Source: Rhizobium sp. RM
Lineage (GTDB): Bacteria; Pseudomonadota; Alphaproteobacteria; Rhizobiales; Rhizobiaceae
NCBI RefSeq assembly: GCF_013390595.1
Contig: NZ_JACAWV010000023.1
Span: 62,001 to 126,000, forward strand
Length of the DNA stretch: 64,000 nt
Direction of reading: 5' to 3'
Positions 8,603 to 18,393 of this stretch are shown here, piece after piece. The translations under genes and the position numbers were made by a program. Each line of letters begins with the position of its first letter. The first letter of the stretch is position 1. The notes beneath the pieces were generated by a model that did not search any database, was not told where the DNA came from, and saw only the letters and a program-made list of their open reading frames with translations.

Positions 8603-9484
8603 TCAGTTCCGCTTGTCGCCGGCGTAATAGACCCACTTCTTCGAAGACCAGAAGGCAACGAGGGTCAGCACGGTGATGATGGTGAAAAGGACCCATGCGA
8701 TGGCAGAGGCATAGCCCATGTTGAACTTCTTGAACGCCTCGTCATAGATGTAGAGGGGTAGAAGATAAGTCGACTTCAAGGGTCCGCCCTGGGTGATGAT
8801 GTAGGGCCCGTTGAACTCCTGGAACGCCTGAACCATCTGCATGATGAGGTTGAAGAAGATCACCGGCGTCAGAAGAGGCAAGGTTATGAAGATGAATGTC
8901 CTGACCTTCCCGGCACCGTCGATCGCCGCCGCCTCATAGAGCGACTTGTCGATGGATTGCAGCGCCGCCAAAAAGATCACCATTGCCGAGCCGAACTGCC
9001 AGCAACGCAGAAGCGTGATGGTAAAGAGCGCGTTTGTCGGGTCACCGAACCAGTCGACCGGACCCAGTCCGACATAACCCAGCGCCATGTTGACGAGCCC
9101 TTCTGAGGCAAACATGTAGCGCCACAACACGGCAATCGCGATCGAGCCGCCGAGGATCGACGGAACGTAGAAGGCCGTGCGGAAGAAATTGATGAACTGC
9201 AATCTGTAATTGAGTATCGCGGCAATGAAGAGCGCGAAGGCAAGCTTGAGCGGCACGGTCAGAAAGACGTAGAACAATGTCACGTTCAACGACTTTATGA
9301 AGGTGCGGTCACGGGTAAACAGGCGCTCGTAATTCGCAAGCCCCGCCCATGTTGGGTCGCTCATCAGATCGTAGCGCGTGAAGCTGAGGTAGAGGGAGCC
9401 GAGAAACGGAATTGCGGTAAAGACCAGCAGTCCGATGATATAAGGCGCGAGATACCCCAGCCCCAGTAGGCGTTGAGATTTCAT
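8603..9484 (-). CDS. Sugar ABC importer permease, MalF/TogM-like
   Basis: 293 aa from the ATG at 9484, which has a G-rich site (GGGGGGAG) in front; the frame is open further upstream but without a ribosome site. Six membrane helices; the EAA loop is YEAAAIDGAGKVRTFIFITLP. First gene of the pectic-oligomer operon, transcribed away from the AraC-type gene at 9694. Confidence 0.88.
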   Translation of the reverse strand: MKSQRLLGLGYLAPYIIGLLVFTAIPFLGSLYLSFTRYDLMSDPTWAGLANYERLFTRDRTFIKSLNVTLFYVFLTVPLKLAFALFIAAILNYRLQFINFFRTAFYVPSILGGSIAIAVLWRYMFASEGLVNMALGYVGLGPVDWFGDPTNALFTITLLRCWQFGSAMVIFLAALQSIDKSLYEAAAIDGAGKVRTFIFITLPLLTPVIFFNLIMQMVQAFQEFNGPYIITQGGPLKSTYLLPLYIYDEAFKKFNMGYASAIAWVLFTIITVLTLVAFWSSKKWVYYAGDKRN

Positions 9485-9693
9485 AACGCTCCCCCCCGCG
9501 CCTCGAAGAGGCACGTATTCCTGAATACAATTTCGTACAAGTGATTCTCCCGAAGCGGCCAGCGAAGCACATGCCAATGCGCGGTTCGCCGCACTCCATC
9601 TCCTCCCGGATCGATGCAGCGCTGATAGGCGGTTTATGTTGTATAAAAACCAAAATTCGCTAGGAAGGTGAATTAACAAAGAGGAGGAAAAAG
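9485..9693. promoter_or_regulatory. Divergent promoter region, pectin operon / AraC regulator
   Basis: 209 bp between two divergent starts. Around 9631-9651 lies GGTTTATGTTGTATAAAAACC, with short inverted arms GGTTT/AAACC and an A/T core, a candidate operator or -10 region. The inner TTATGTTGTATAA loosely resembles the palindrome before kdgD (16659-16681). Placement of -35/-10 boxes is not certain by eye. Confidence 0.4.
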
Positions 9694-10623
9694 ATGGACG
9701 AAATCGAAGGTGGAATTCTATCCACCATTCCGCCTGCCGCTCTCACGCTCAACCTGACGCGTGCCACGATCAAGATGGAACATTCACGTACCTGGCAAAT
9801 CGACAAGTCCAATCAGGTCGATGACCTCATCATCTGCCTTGAAGGACAGGGACACTATCTGGTGGACGGTGAGCCGCGTGTGCTCGAGCCAGGTGACGCC
9901 ATGTTGATTTCCAGGGGACAACGTTTTGTCGGCTGGAATGAGAAGACGACGACCTATCGGGGTATCGCCCAGCATTTCACGCTGGACATTTATGGCCGGC
10001 ACAACCTGATCGCGCAGATGGATCTGAAGCCAAAGTTTCACCTCAGTCGCTGGCCGTTGCTCGAACCACTTGCCCGCCATTATCGCCAAAGCGCACCGCC
10101 GTCCTCCGTCACCCTTCTCCAGCACCATCTCTTCATGGTGCTGTTGATCGCATTCATCGATGATGCGTTCCTCGGCTGGATCGACCGCCCGAGCTTTCAG
10201 CCGGAAGGGGCGGAAGCACTTGATCTCGCCGTCATGAAAGCTGTCACGATGATCTCGGCCAACCCGCTCGATCCGGACATCGCTTTAACTGCGACCGAGG
10301 CTGCGCCGTACAATCGGGACTATTTCCTGCGGGAATTCCAGAAGCGCGTCGGGAGGACGCCGAGAAAATATCAGGAGTTCAAACGTATGGAACGTGCCAT
10401 GCATTTCCTCGAAGCGGGGCTTTCAGTTGCTTCGGCGGGAGTGGAGGTCGGCTACACCGATCCCTATTATTTTTCACGTATGTTCAAGAGAACACTTGGG
10501 CTCAGCCCACGCGACCATATGAACAAGATCAGACGAAGCAGGCACGGTAACCTTTTGCAACTCGACGAGCGCGAACAACAGGAAGCGCTGGCCCAACAAA
10601 CTGAAAAAGCCCCGCTGGTTTAG
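9694..10623 (+). CDS. AraC-family transcriptional regulator of the pectin operon
   Basis: 309 aa with GAGGAGG before the ATG. The N-terminal cupin-like sensor domain (about 1-170, with LEPGDAMLISRGQRFVGW) probably binds a pectin-derived sugar. The C-terminal double helix-turn-helix includes TATEAAPYNRDYFLREFQ and VGYTDPYYFSRMFKR. Being divergent from the ABC-GH28-GH105 operon, it most likely controls that operon. Its 3' end overlaps a terminator serving the convergent gaaM gene. Confidence 0.85.
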   Translation: MDEIEGGILSTIPPAALTLNLTRATIKMEHSRTWQIDKSNQVDDLIICLEGQGHYLVDGEPRVLEPGDAMLISRGQRFVGWNEKTTTYRGIAQHFTLDIYGRHNLIAQMDLKPKFHLSRWPLLEPLARHYRQSAPPSSVTLLQHHLFMVLLIAFIDDAFLGWIDRPSFQPEGAEALDLAVMKAVTMISANPLDPDIALTATEAAPYNRDYFLREFQKRVGRTPRKYQEFKRMERAMHFLEAGLSVASAGVEVGYTDPYYFSRMFKRTLGLSPRDHMNKIRRSRHGNLLQLDEREQQEALAQQTEKAPLV

Positions 10624-10629
10624 CGAGGC
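10604..10629 (-). terminator. Intrinsic terminator after gaaM, overlapping the AraC stop
   Basis: On the minus strand an 8-bp stem GCCTCGCT/AGCGGGGC (one G-U pair) with a 5-base loop is followed by TTTTT. The AraC stop codon at 10621-10623 lies inside the structure. Confidence 0.7.
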
Positions 10630-10653
10630 TTCTGATTTGAAGTCGATAATGGC

Positions 10654-11934
10654 TTACCGGAAAAGTGAGGGAAGCCAGAGCGAAAGCGCGGGGATATAGG
10701 TGACGGCAAGAAGAACCGCGACGCTTGCCCCGAAGAACGGCCAGATGGTGCGCATCGCCTCGCGGATTGAAATGCCCCCCACGGCACATCCGACGAACAG
10801 AACCGTCCCAACGGGCGGTGTGTTGAGACCGATACCGGCGTTCAGGATCATGACGACGCCGAAATGAACCGGGTCAATGCCGAAGGCTTTGACGACCGGC
10901 AATAGAACCGGTGTCGAAATAATCACCATCGGTGCCATGTCCATGAACGTTCCCAGCAGAAGCAGGATCACGTTTATGACCAGGAGAACGATGATCGGAT
11001 TGTCGGAGATCGCACTGATTGCCGCAATCATCAGCGTCTGCACCTGGAGGAACGCCATCAGCCAGCCGAAGGATGCAGCCGTGCCGATGACAAGCAACAC
11101 CATTGCAGTTGTGCGCACGGCGCCCATGACGGCTTCGACAAAACCGTGCCAGTCCAGCTCCCGATACACAAGCATCGCGACGAGAAAAGCATAAAGCACG
11201 GCAATGCATGAGCTTTCCGTCGCAGTGAAGACGCCGGAGCGTACACCACCGAAGATGATGCCAATCAGAAGAATTCCTGGGAAAGATGCCAGGAGATAAT
11301 ACATCAGCTTCGAAAAGCCCGGGAACGGCTCAGACGGATACCCCTTGCGACGCGCAACGATATAAGCCGTGACCATGAGCGCCAACGCCAGGAGAAGTCC
11401 TGGAACGATGCCTGCCGTGAAAAGATCGGCAACGGAGACGTTACCGCCCGCGGCAATCGAATAGAGGATCATGTTGTGGGATGGCGGGATCATCAAGGCA
11501 ATGATGGCGGCGTTAACAGTGACGTTGACGGCATAGTCGCGATCGTAACCGCGCTTGGCCATTTGCGGGATCATCAACCCACCAACGGCCGATGCGTCGG
11601 CAACGGCTGATCCCGAGATCCCGCCAAAAAGCGTCGAGGCCACGATGTTGACCTGTCCAAGTCCACCTCGAAGATGGCCGACGAGCCCGGCTGCAAACCG
11701 GATCAGCCGGTGGGCGATACCGCCACGAACCATTAGGTCGCCTGCGAAGATGAAAAACGGGATCGCCATCATGGCAAAGACATTCATCCCGGAATTCATC
11801 TGCTGGAACACCACGATGGGTGGCAGCCCGAGATATAGGACCGTGGCAAAGGAGGCGATACCCAGGCAAAATGCGATCGGAGTGCCGATCAGCATCAGCA
11901 AAGTGAAGACACCGAAAAGGATAGCGTAGGCCAT
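10654..11934 (-). CDS. gaaM: TRAP transporter large membrane subunit (DctM family)
   Basis: 426 aa, very hydrophobic, about a dozen membrane segments, with the DctM motifs IPFFIFAGDLM and FGGISGSAVADASAVGG. It is the ion-coupled translocator of a TRAP importer. Together with the genes at 11934 and 12528, and placed next to udh, gci and gli, it matches the A. fabrum GaaPQM galacturonate transporter. Its ATG shares one base with the stop of the small subunit (TAATG), indicating coupled translation. Ends at the terminator 10604-10629. Confidence 0.9.
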   Translation of the reverse strand: MAYAILFGVFTLLMLIGTPIAFCLGIASFATVLYLGLPPIVVFQQMNSGMNVFAMMAIPFFIFAGDLMVRGGIAHRLIRFAAGLVGHLRGGLGQVNIVASTLFGGISGSAVADASAVGGLMIPQMAKRGYDRDYAVNVTVNAAIIALMIPPSHNMILYSIAAGGNVSVADLFTAGIVPGLLLALALMVTAYIVARRKGYPSEPFPGFSKLMYYLLASFPGILLIGIIFGGVRSGVFTATESSCIAVLYAFLVAMLVYRELDWHGFVEAVMGAVRTTAMVLLVIGTAASFGWLMAFLQVQTLMIAAISAISDNPIIVLLVINVILLLLGTFMDMAPMVIISTPVLLPVVKAFGIDPVHFGVVMILNAGIGLNTPPVGTVLFVGCAVGGISIREAMRTIWPFFGASVAVLLAVTYIPALSLWLPSLFR

Positions 11935-12455
11935 TATGCCGCCTCCTGCACGAGAACGTCAGCTGCAATATCTTCACCGATGGCGAGATCGACGAAACGT
12001 TCTGCCGCAAATAGCGCAATCAGGAAGCCACCGCCAATCAGGGGGAAGAAATCAACTCCTCCCGGCCAGCCCAGAACCGGGATCGTCGCCGTCCAGGTCC
12101 CCATGGAAAGCGACGTGCCGTACCACGCCATGCCGACGCCAAAAAAGAAGATCAGCGCAAGGCTTGTCATGTCCATACCGACCTGCACGCGTGGCGGCAT
12201 CAGATACCGCACGATATCCAGCCCCAGATGGACGCTCTCACGAACGCCTACAGCGGCACCCAGCATGATGAACCATGACATCAGATGCAGGGAGAGCGGT
12301 TCGGACCAGCTTGGAGAGTCATTCAGGATGTAACGAGCAAAGACCTGCCATCCGACGATCAGCGTCATGGCGATCATGCCGATCCCGGCAATATAAAGGG
12401 ATGCTCGGCTAAGGACACCAAGCACCGGGCGTATCGCCCTCATAAAATGTCGCAT
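11934..12455 (-). CDS. gaaQ: TRAP transporter small membrane subunit (DctQ family)
   Basis: 173 aa with four membrane segments and the DctQ-typical pattern QVFARYILNDSPSWSEPLS. It holds the large subunit and links to the binding protein. AGGAGG precedes the ATG at 12455. A terminator-like hairpin (12489-12521) separates it from gaaP, so the two membrane subunits are probably made in smaller amounts than the receptor. Confidence 0.9.
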   Translation of the reverse strand: MRHFMRAIRPVLGVLSRASLYIAGIGMIAMTLIVGWQVFARYILNDSPSWSEPLSLHLMSWFIMLGAAVGVRESVHLGLDIVRYLMPPRVQVGMDMTSLALIFFFGVGMAWYGTSLSMGTWTATIPVLGWPGGVDFFPLIGGGFLIALFAAERFVDLAIGEDIAADVLVQEAA

Positions 12456-12488
12456 TGTGTTTTTCCTCCTCTATTGAGGCACGCCAAG

Positions 12489-12521
12489 AAAAAACCGGCC
12501 CTGTCCCCAGAGCCGGCTTTT
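12489..12521 (-). terminator. Attenuating terminator between gaaP and gaaQ
   Basis: Minus strand AAAAGCCGGC, 12-base loop, then GCCGGTTTTTT: a 10-bp stem with one G-U pair ending in a T-run. In this position it should trim most transcripts after the binding-protein gene and let some read into gaaQM. Confidence 0.75.
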
Positions 12522-12527
12522 CTGTGA

Positions 12528-13505
12528 TCACTTGACCGCTTTGACGCGTTCCAGAAGATCTTTCATCTTCGGATCGGTGACGAACTTGTCGTAGACCGGC
12601 GCCATCGCGGCGGCGAACTCCTCCTTGTTCACCTTGATGACGTTGGCGCCACCGGCACGAACCTTCTCCTCGGACGCTTTTTCGCGGGCGCTCCACAATT
12701 CGCGCATTTTGCCGACAGAATCCTTGGCAGCCTGACGAACAAGCGACTGGTCTTCAGGCGTCAGCTTGTCCCAGGTGACCTTGGAGATGACGAGAATTTC
12801 CGGATTAAGCGAATGTTCCGTCAGAGTGTAATTCTTGGCGACTTCGTAGTGACGCGCGGACTCGTAGGACGGCCAGTTGTTTTCAGCACCGTCGACGACA
12901 CCTGTCTCAAGCGAAGAATAAACCTCACCCATCGGCATCGGCGTCGGGTTGGCACCAAAAGCCTGCATCATCGAGATCCAGAGGTCTGACTGCTGGACCC
13001 GGATTTTCAGGCCCTTGAGGTCTGCCAGTTTCTCGATCGGCTTTTTCGTGGTGTAGAACGAGCGCGCACCGGAATCATAAAACGCAAGACCGATAAGGCC
13101 ATGCGGTTCGAACGCTGCAAGGACCTCGTCACCGATCGGACCATCCACTGTGTTGTGCATGTGCTCGGTCGAGCGGAACAGGAACGGCAGACCGAGGACG
13201 GTTGTTTCCTTGACCAGGTTGTTGAAGGGCGCTGCGTTAACGCGGTTCATATCGATGACGCCGAAACGGGTCTGTTCGATCGTGTCCTTTTCACCACCAA
13301 GGACGGAGTTGTTCATGACCTGAACCTTGATGCGTCCCTTGGATCGCTCGGCGAGGAGCTCACCCATGTATTTCACCGCTTCGACTGTTGGATAACCGTC
13401 AGGGTGAATGTCGGCGGAGCGCAAGGTAATTTCCTGCGCCTGTGCCGAAATGCTGGAAAGCGCCATCCCCATGGCGACACAAAGCATGCCTGCTATCTTT
13501 TTCAT
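12528..13505 (-). CDS. gaaP: TRAP transporter substrate-binding protein (DctP family)
   Basis: 325 aa from the ATG at 13505 with GGAGGAGGAAG in front. Signal peptide [10 protein letters not shown] to ISAQA-QE. The mature protein has the DctP fold with the substrate-carboxylate Arg in [14 protein letters not shown] and the selectivity loop [21 protein letters not shown]. Location beside uronate catabolic genes and agreement with A. fabrum GaaP point to D-galacturonate (possibly other hexuronates) as ligand. Transcribed after a terminator (13597-13633) that ends the catabolic operon, so it probably also has its own promoter in 13506-13596. Confidence 0.9.
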   Translation of the reverse strand: MKKIAGMLCVAMGMALSSISAQAQEITLRSADIHPDGYPTVEAVKYMGELLAERSKGRIKVQVMNNSVLGGEKDTIEQTRFGVIDMNRVNAAPFNNLVKETTVLGLPFLFRSTEHMHNTVDGPIGDEVLAAFEPHGLIGLAFYDSGARSFYTTKKPIEKLADLKGLKIRVQQSDLWISMMQAFGANPTPMPMGEVYSSLETGVVDGAENNWPSYESARHYEVAKNYTLTEHSLNPEILVISKVTWDKLTPEDQSLVRQAAKDSVGKMRELWSAREKASEEKVRAGGANVIKVNKEEFAAAMAPVYDKFVTDPKMKDLLERVKAVK

Positions 13506-13577
13506 TTTCTTCCTCCTCCGTTGTACGGCCAGACCCTCCCCAGGGTCAGTGACCGAATTTTCCCGCCCGTCCGGGCC

Positions 13578-13590
13578 GGTATGCAATACC
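13578..13590. promoter_or_regulatory. Palindrome in the gaaP promoter region
   Basis: GGTATGCAATACC, 5-bp arms around GCA, between the gaaP start and the terminator behind gli. It has the form of a repressor half-site pair but could be chance. Confidence 0.3.
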
Positions 13591-13596
13591 TTTCAT

Positions 13597-13633
13597 AAAA
13601 ATTCGCCGGTGGAAGCCATTCCCCTTCCACCGG
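13597..13633 (-). terminator. Terminator behind gli
   Basis: Perfect 10-bp stem CCGGTGGAAG/CTTCCACCGG with an 8-base loop, followed on the minus strand by CGAA and TTTTT. It separates the catabolic genes kdgD-gci-gli from the TRAP genes. Confidence 0.65.
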
Positions 13634-13645
13634 TATCAAAATCCA

Positions 13646-14524
13646 TCAAACCGCCGAAAACGGCGGCAACTTGAACAACGCTTCCGGGTTCTCCACCAGT
13701 GCCAGATGTCGCGCCTTTTCATCCGGCAGCCATCCGAGGACGAGATCTGCCAAGCGCGCGTCATCAGGATAGAGCGTCGTCTCCCTGATCGAATTATGTG
13801 GCCAGTTGGTCCCCCAGACGATCCGCTCTGGTGCGTGGCGGGCGATCCGGCGCGAAAACGCGGCGACATCGTCATAGGGCCAGGCCTGGCGTGCGCTCTC
13901 GTAAACGCCGGCGAACTTGAACCAGACATTTCCGCGGTCGATCAGCTTCAGAAGCGCTGCAACCTCCGGGCCATCCGGGTCGATCCCCTTGAAGAATTTG
14001 CCATGGTGATCGAACACCCAACGTGCACGCACATTCTCCAGCCGCGGCAGATGTTCGAGAAGATTGTTGCCGTCGAACTGGATCGCAATCATCCAGTCTG
14101 CCGAAACCGCCCGTGCATCGACGGTTTCCAGATAGGAAAGATCTACCGCTCCTCCCGGCAAATCCATGATCCGGGCACCAACTGCGCCGGCAGCCGAAAG
14201 ACGCTCGATATCGGCATCCGTCGTCGTGTCATCGATGATCACCACGCCCCGTGCAACATCCCCCATAGCCGCAACGCAAGCCAGAGTGTTGTCGTTGTTG
14301 CGCTGATGGGCGTTGCCCTGCGTGATAATCACCCGGTCAACACCGAGCCATGTCATCAGCTTGCGATAATCGTCCGGCTGCGGTAACGCGCCCGGCGGGA
14401 GGCCTGGACCGCCGGCAAGCGCCGGATATCCGGGAAGATACATATGCATCTGTGCGTCGACCGCCCCCCTCGGAAAGGCAGGGGACGGTGCAACGCCAGA
14501 GAGTTTGCGTTCGAGAGCGCTCAT
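13646..14524 (-). CDS. gli: D-galactarolactone isomerase (amidohydrolase superfamily)
   Basis: 292 aa of the COG3618 metal-dependent hydrolase group: DAQMHMYLPG near the N-terminus (HxH-like variant QMHMY), FDGNNLLEHLP, WVFDHHGKFFKG, and WGTNWPHNSIR near the C-terminus. In A. fabrum the gene between gci and the TRAP genes (Atu3138) converts galactaro-1,5-lactone to the 1,4-lactone that Gci uses. Gene order and overlap (ATGA with gci) are the same here, so the call rests on both fold and context. Cytoplasmic. Confidence 0.85.
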   Translation of the reverse strand: MSALERKLSGVAPSPAFPRGAVDAQMHMYLPGYPALAGGPGLPPGALPQPDDYRKLMTWLGVDRVIITQGNAHQRNNDNTLACVAAMGDVARGVVIIDDTTTDADIERLSAAGAVGARIMDLPGGAVDLSYLETVDARAVSADWMIAIQFDGNNLLEHLPRLENVRARWVFDHHGKFFKGIDPDGPEVAALLKLIDRGNVWFKFAGVYESARQAWPYDDVAAFSRRIARHAPERIVWGTNWPHNSIRETTLYPDDARLADLVLGWLPDEKARHLALVENPEALFKLPPFSAV

Positions 14525-15657
14525 GCGTCAGGCATCCTGAACTGTTGAAGTGCCTCGCGATTGATCTCAATGCCGAGGCCAGGCGCATTCGGGATGGCGA
14601 CAACACCGTCCACAGCCTCAATTGGCGTCTTCAGGATCGCCTGCCGGAAAGGATTATGTGTGCGATCGAATTCCATGATCGGTTCGATCGGGTTAACGCG
14701 AACCGGGTCCGGCGTCATGGCTGCCATGAATTGCAATGCGGCCGCAATCTGCACGCCCGTGCCCCAGACGTGCGGCACGATACGCACACCGTGCAGTGTC
14801 GCAAGTGTCGCTATTTTCTGCGTCTCGGAAAAACCGCCACATCCGCAAAGATCAGGCTGCAGAATATCGACGGCGCCGCTCGAAAGAGCCTGCCACATGC
14901 CGTAGCGGGAATGCCACGTCTCGCCGCCTGCAACCGGAATTGGCTGTCCGGCGCGAACGCGAGCATAGGCATCGAGCTGCTCGGGAACGACCGGCTCTTC
15001 AAACCAGTCAATGCCATATTCCGCTGCCCGGTTGCCGACCGTGATGGCTTCCTGAACCGTATAACCGTGATTGCCGTCGATCATCAGACGCATATCGGGA
15101 CCGATTGCTTCGCGCACAGCCTTGATCACCGCCAGATCTTCTTCAAGACCGAAACCGATCTTGATCTTGCAGGCATGAAACCCCTGTTTGCGGCGTTCGG
15201 CCATTTCGGCCGCGTTGTCAGAAACGCGGTCGACACCATCGCGCTTGAAGCTTCCGGTCGCGTAGGCCTTTACACTTTCACGCCAGCGACCGCCAAGCAG
15301 CATCGAAACGGACGCACCGTAATGTTTGCCTTTGATATCCCAAAGCGCGATGTCGATACCGGACAGCGCAGTCAAAGTCAGACCGCGCTGCCCCTGATCA
15401 CGTAGGGCATTGTAGAGGATTGCCCAGATCTTTTCTGTCTCACGCGGATCCTTGCCGATCAGCCAGCCGGAGTAGGCTGCGACGGTGGCCGCATTCGGAC
15501 GCGCCGGACCGAGGCATTCGCCCCAGCCGACGGTTCCGTCGTCGCATTCGATTTCCACCAGGACATGGGCCCGCCGATCGAACCGCATGGATGCGCTTTC
15601 GAAAGGCGTATCCAGGCGGTGTTCGAGCAAATGCGTACGGACAGCGGTGATCTTCAT
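14521..15657 (-). CDS. gci: D-galactarolactone cycloisomerase (enolase superfamily)
   Basis: 378 aa, the length of A. fabrum Gci (Atu3139). N-terminal capping domain, then the mandelate racemase-type barrel: Lys164-x-Lys166 (KIKIG), metal ligands Asp194 (MIDGN), Glu220 (WFEEP) and Glu246 (AGGE), and catalytic His296 (VPHVWGTG). It opens galactaro-1,4-lactone to 3-deoxy-2-keto-hexarate, the substrate of kdgD. Stop overlaps the gli start (ATGA) and kdgD lies just upstream, one operon. Confidence 0.92.
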   Translation of the reverse strand: MKITAVRTHLLEHRLDTPFESASMRFDRRAHVLVEIECDDGTVGWGECLGPARPNAATVAAYSGWLIGKDPRETEKIWAILYNALRDQGQRGLTLTALSGIDIALWDIKGKHYGASVSMLLGGRWRESVKAYATGSFKRDGVDRVSDNAAEMAERRKQGFHACKIKIGFGLEEDLAVIKAVREAIGPDMRLMIDGNHGYTVQEAITVGNRAAEYGIDWFEEPVVPEQLDAYARVRAGQPIPVAGGETWHSRYGMWQALSSGAVDILQPDLCGCGGFSETQKIATLATLHGVRIVPHVWGTGVQIAAALQFMAAMTPDPVRVNPIEPIMEFDRTHNPFRQAILKTPIEAVDGVVAIPNAPGLGIEINREALQQFRMPDA

Positions 15658-15682
15658 GGGCTCTCCTCCCCTTTCACCCCTA

Positions 15683-16627
<945 letters not shown>

Positions 16628-16658
16628 TTAAGCAGCCTACCCTACCTTTGTCAACAAC

Positions 16659-16681
16659 TCATCATACAACTTATATGATGA
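16659..16681. promoter_or_regulatory. 23-bp palindromic operator upstream of kdgD
   Basis: TCATCATA, 7-base spacer CAACTTA, TATGATGA: perfect 8-bp arms in the 103-bp kduD-kdgD gap. Size and layout fit a FadR-type GntR dimer, and such a regulator is encoded at 19331. A related sequence lies in the kduI-udh gap (18320-18333), sharing 11 of 14 positions. Confidence 0.55.
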
Positions 16682-16697
16682 ATTTTTTGTTGGCGCA

Positions 16698-17441
16698 TCA
16701 ACGCGCCAACCAGCCTCCGTCGACATTGAGAATTGCGCCGTGAATGTAGTTCGCAGCCGGCGAGGACAGGAACACAGCCGCACCGGCGATATCTTCGGGA
16801 CGACCCCACCGGTTGGCAGGGATACGCTCGAGAATGGCCTTGCTACGCGCAGCATCGGCACGCAGGGCTTCGGTATTGTTCGTTTCGATGTAACCTGGCG
16901 CGATGGCATTGACGTTGATGCCCTTGCCCGCCCATTCGTTTGCAAGGAGCTTGGTCAAACCGGCGACACCATGTTTGGCAGCCGTATAGGCTGGAACACG
17001 GATGCCACCCTGGAACGACAGGAGCGAGGCAATATTGACCACCTTGCCGGTTTTCTCCGATGCCAGAAGTTCCTTTGCGAAGGCCTGGGTCGTGAAGAAC
17101 AACGCCTTGAGATTGACGTCCATCACGTCATCCCAATCCGCCTCCGAATATTCGACCGAATCGGCACGCCGGATGATGCCAGCATTGTTGATCAGGATAT
17201 CGAAACCAGCGCCTTCAAAGACATCCTTCGCCGCAAGCGGGTCAGCGAAGTCAATGAGGAGCGCGCTCGCCTTACCGCCCTCTTTGGCAATGATCTCGAG
17301 CGTCTCGTCGGGCGCACGGCGCGCAGCGCAGACCACCTCCGCACCGGCAGCCGCCAATCCGATCGCTATCGCTTGCCCAAGACCGGTGTTTGCACCTGTT
17401 ACAAGCGCCTTACGCCCTTGAAGCGAAAAGGTATTTGTCAT
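16698..17441 (-). CDS. kduD: 2-dehydro-3-deoxy-D-gluconate 5-dehydrogenase (SDR family)
   Basis: 247 aa classic short-chain dehydrogenase: nucleotide motif TGANTGLG (15-22), NNAG (INNAGII), catalytic Ser in ASLLS and YTAAK, and the KduD-like C-terminus NVDGGWLAR. It reduces 2,5-diketo-3-deoxygluconate to 2-keto-3-deoxygluconate. ATGA overlap with kduI makes the pair co-translated and supports the specific call over a general SDR. Kinase and aldolase for keto-deoxy-gluconate are outside the window. Confidence 0.88.
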   Translation of the reverse strand: MTNTFSLQGRKALVTGANTGLGQAIAIGLAAAGAEVVCAARRAPDETLEIIAKEGGKASALLIDFADPLAAKDVFEGAGFDILINNAGIIRRADSVEYSEADWDDVMDVNLKALFFTTQAFAKELLASEKTGKVVNIASLLSFQGGIRVPAYTAAKHGVAGLTKLLANEWAGKGINVNAIAPGYIETNNTEALRADAARSKAILERIPANRWGRPEDIAGAAVFLSSPAANYIHGAILNVDGGWLAR

Positions 17442-18262
17442 TTCAGGTCCCCTGGCTGAATGAAGTCCATGTCGGTATAGTCGACGTTATCGCCGGCCAT
17501 GGCCCAGATGAACGTGTAGGAGCCAATGCCCGCGCCGGAATGAATGGACCAAGGCGGCGAAATCGCACCTTCTTCGTTGGAGATGAAGAGGTGCCTCGTC
17601 TCCTGCGGCTCGCCCATCAGATGCAGCACGCGAGACTTCTCATCCATGCCGAAATAGAGGTAGGCCTCCATGCGGCGATCATGCACGTGCGAAGGGATCG
17701 TATTCCAGACCGAGCCCTCTTCAAGCATTGTGTATCCCAGCACGAGCTGGCAGCTTTCCATGACGAGCGGGTGGATGAACTGGTTGATTGTACGCTTATT
17801 CGATGTTTCGACCGCACCCAGTTTGACTTCCTTGCTGTCAGCAATGGTGACGAGCTTGGCCGGAAGACTGCGGTGGGCCGGGCATGACGTGATGTAGAAG
17901 CGACCTTGGCCAGCAAATGTTACGGCACCGGAGCCTGCACCAAGATAAAGGACATCACCGCGGTGCAAGGTGTAGGTTTCACCGCCAGCACTCACGGTTC
18001 CGGTCTCGCCAACGTTGACGATACCCATTTCGCGCCGATCCAGGAATGACGGGGTCTTCGTTTCTTCGACCTTATCCAATGTCAGCGACGCACCATCTGG
18101 CACCGCGCCACCCATAACGAAGCGGTCGTAATGGGTATAAATAAGCCGGATTTCGCCCGAGCGGAACATGTCATTTGCGAGGAAATGCTTGCGAAGCCCT
18201 TCCGTATCGAGCGTTTTGGCAAACTCTGGATTGACGGCCTGCCGCGTTTCGACGGTTAGCAT
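17438..18262 (-). CDS. kduI: 5-dehydro-4-deoxy-D-glucuronate isomerase
   Basis: 274 aa from the ATG at 18262 (GGAGG nearby), close to the 278 aa of E. coli KduI. Bicupin fold with metal-site stretch SHVHDRRMEAYLYF and the later His in WSIHSGAGIGSY. It isomerises the ring-opened unsaturated uronate to 2,5-diketo-3-deoxygluconate for KduD. Sits divergent to udh; the shared 131-bp region carries A/T-rich palindromes. Confidence 0.92.
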   Translation of the reverse strand: MLTVETRQAVNPEFAKTLDTEGLRKHFLANDMFRSGEIRLIYTHYDRFVMGGAVPDGASLTLDKVEETKTPSFLDRREMGIVNVGETGTVSAGGETYTLHRGDVLYLGAGSGAVTFAGQGRFYITSCPAHRSLPAKLVTIADSKEVKLGAVETSNKRTINQFIHPLVMESCQLVLGYTMLEEGSVWNTIPSHVHDRRMEAYLYFGMDEKSRVLHLMGEPQETRHLFISNEEGAISPPWSIHSGAGIGSYTFIWAMAGDNVDYTDMDFIQPGDLK

Positions 18263-18293
18263 GAAACTCCTCCTTGGGGTTGTTGCAAGAAAC

Positions 18294-18333
18294 ACATAAT
18301 ATATGTTATCCACTTATTGTACGATATATATGA
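18294..18333. promoter_or_regulatory. Operator-like sites in the kduI-udh divergent promoter
   Basis: Two elements: ACATAATATATGT (18294-18306, 5-bp arms) and, on the minus strand, TCATATATATCGTA (18320-18333). The latter shares the pattern TCATATA-N4-GTA with the kdgD palindrome, suggesting a common regulator, probably the GntR protein at 19331. Confidence 0.45.
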
Positions 18334-18393
18334 CAAGGTCAATAGGCCCACTGGACCGAATGACCGCATCCTGTTTGCTGGAGGAAAATTGCA

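Noticed and set aside
14350-15405. 351-codon plus-strand frame antisense to gci
   Set aside because: gci has all catalytic residues on the minus strand; the plus frame matches nothing.
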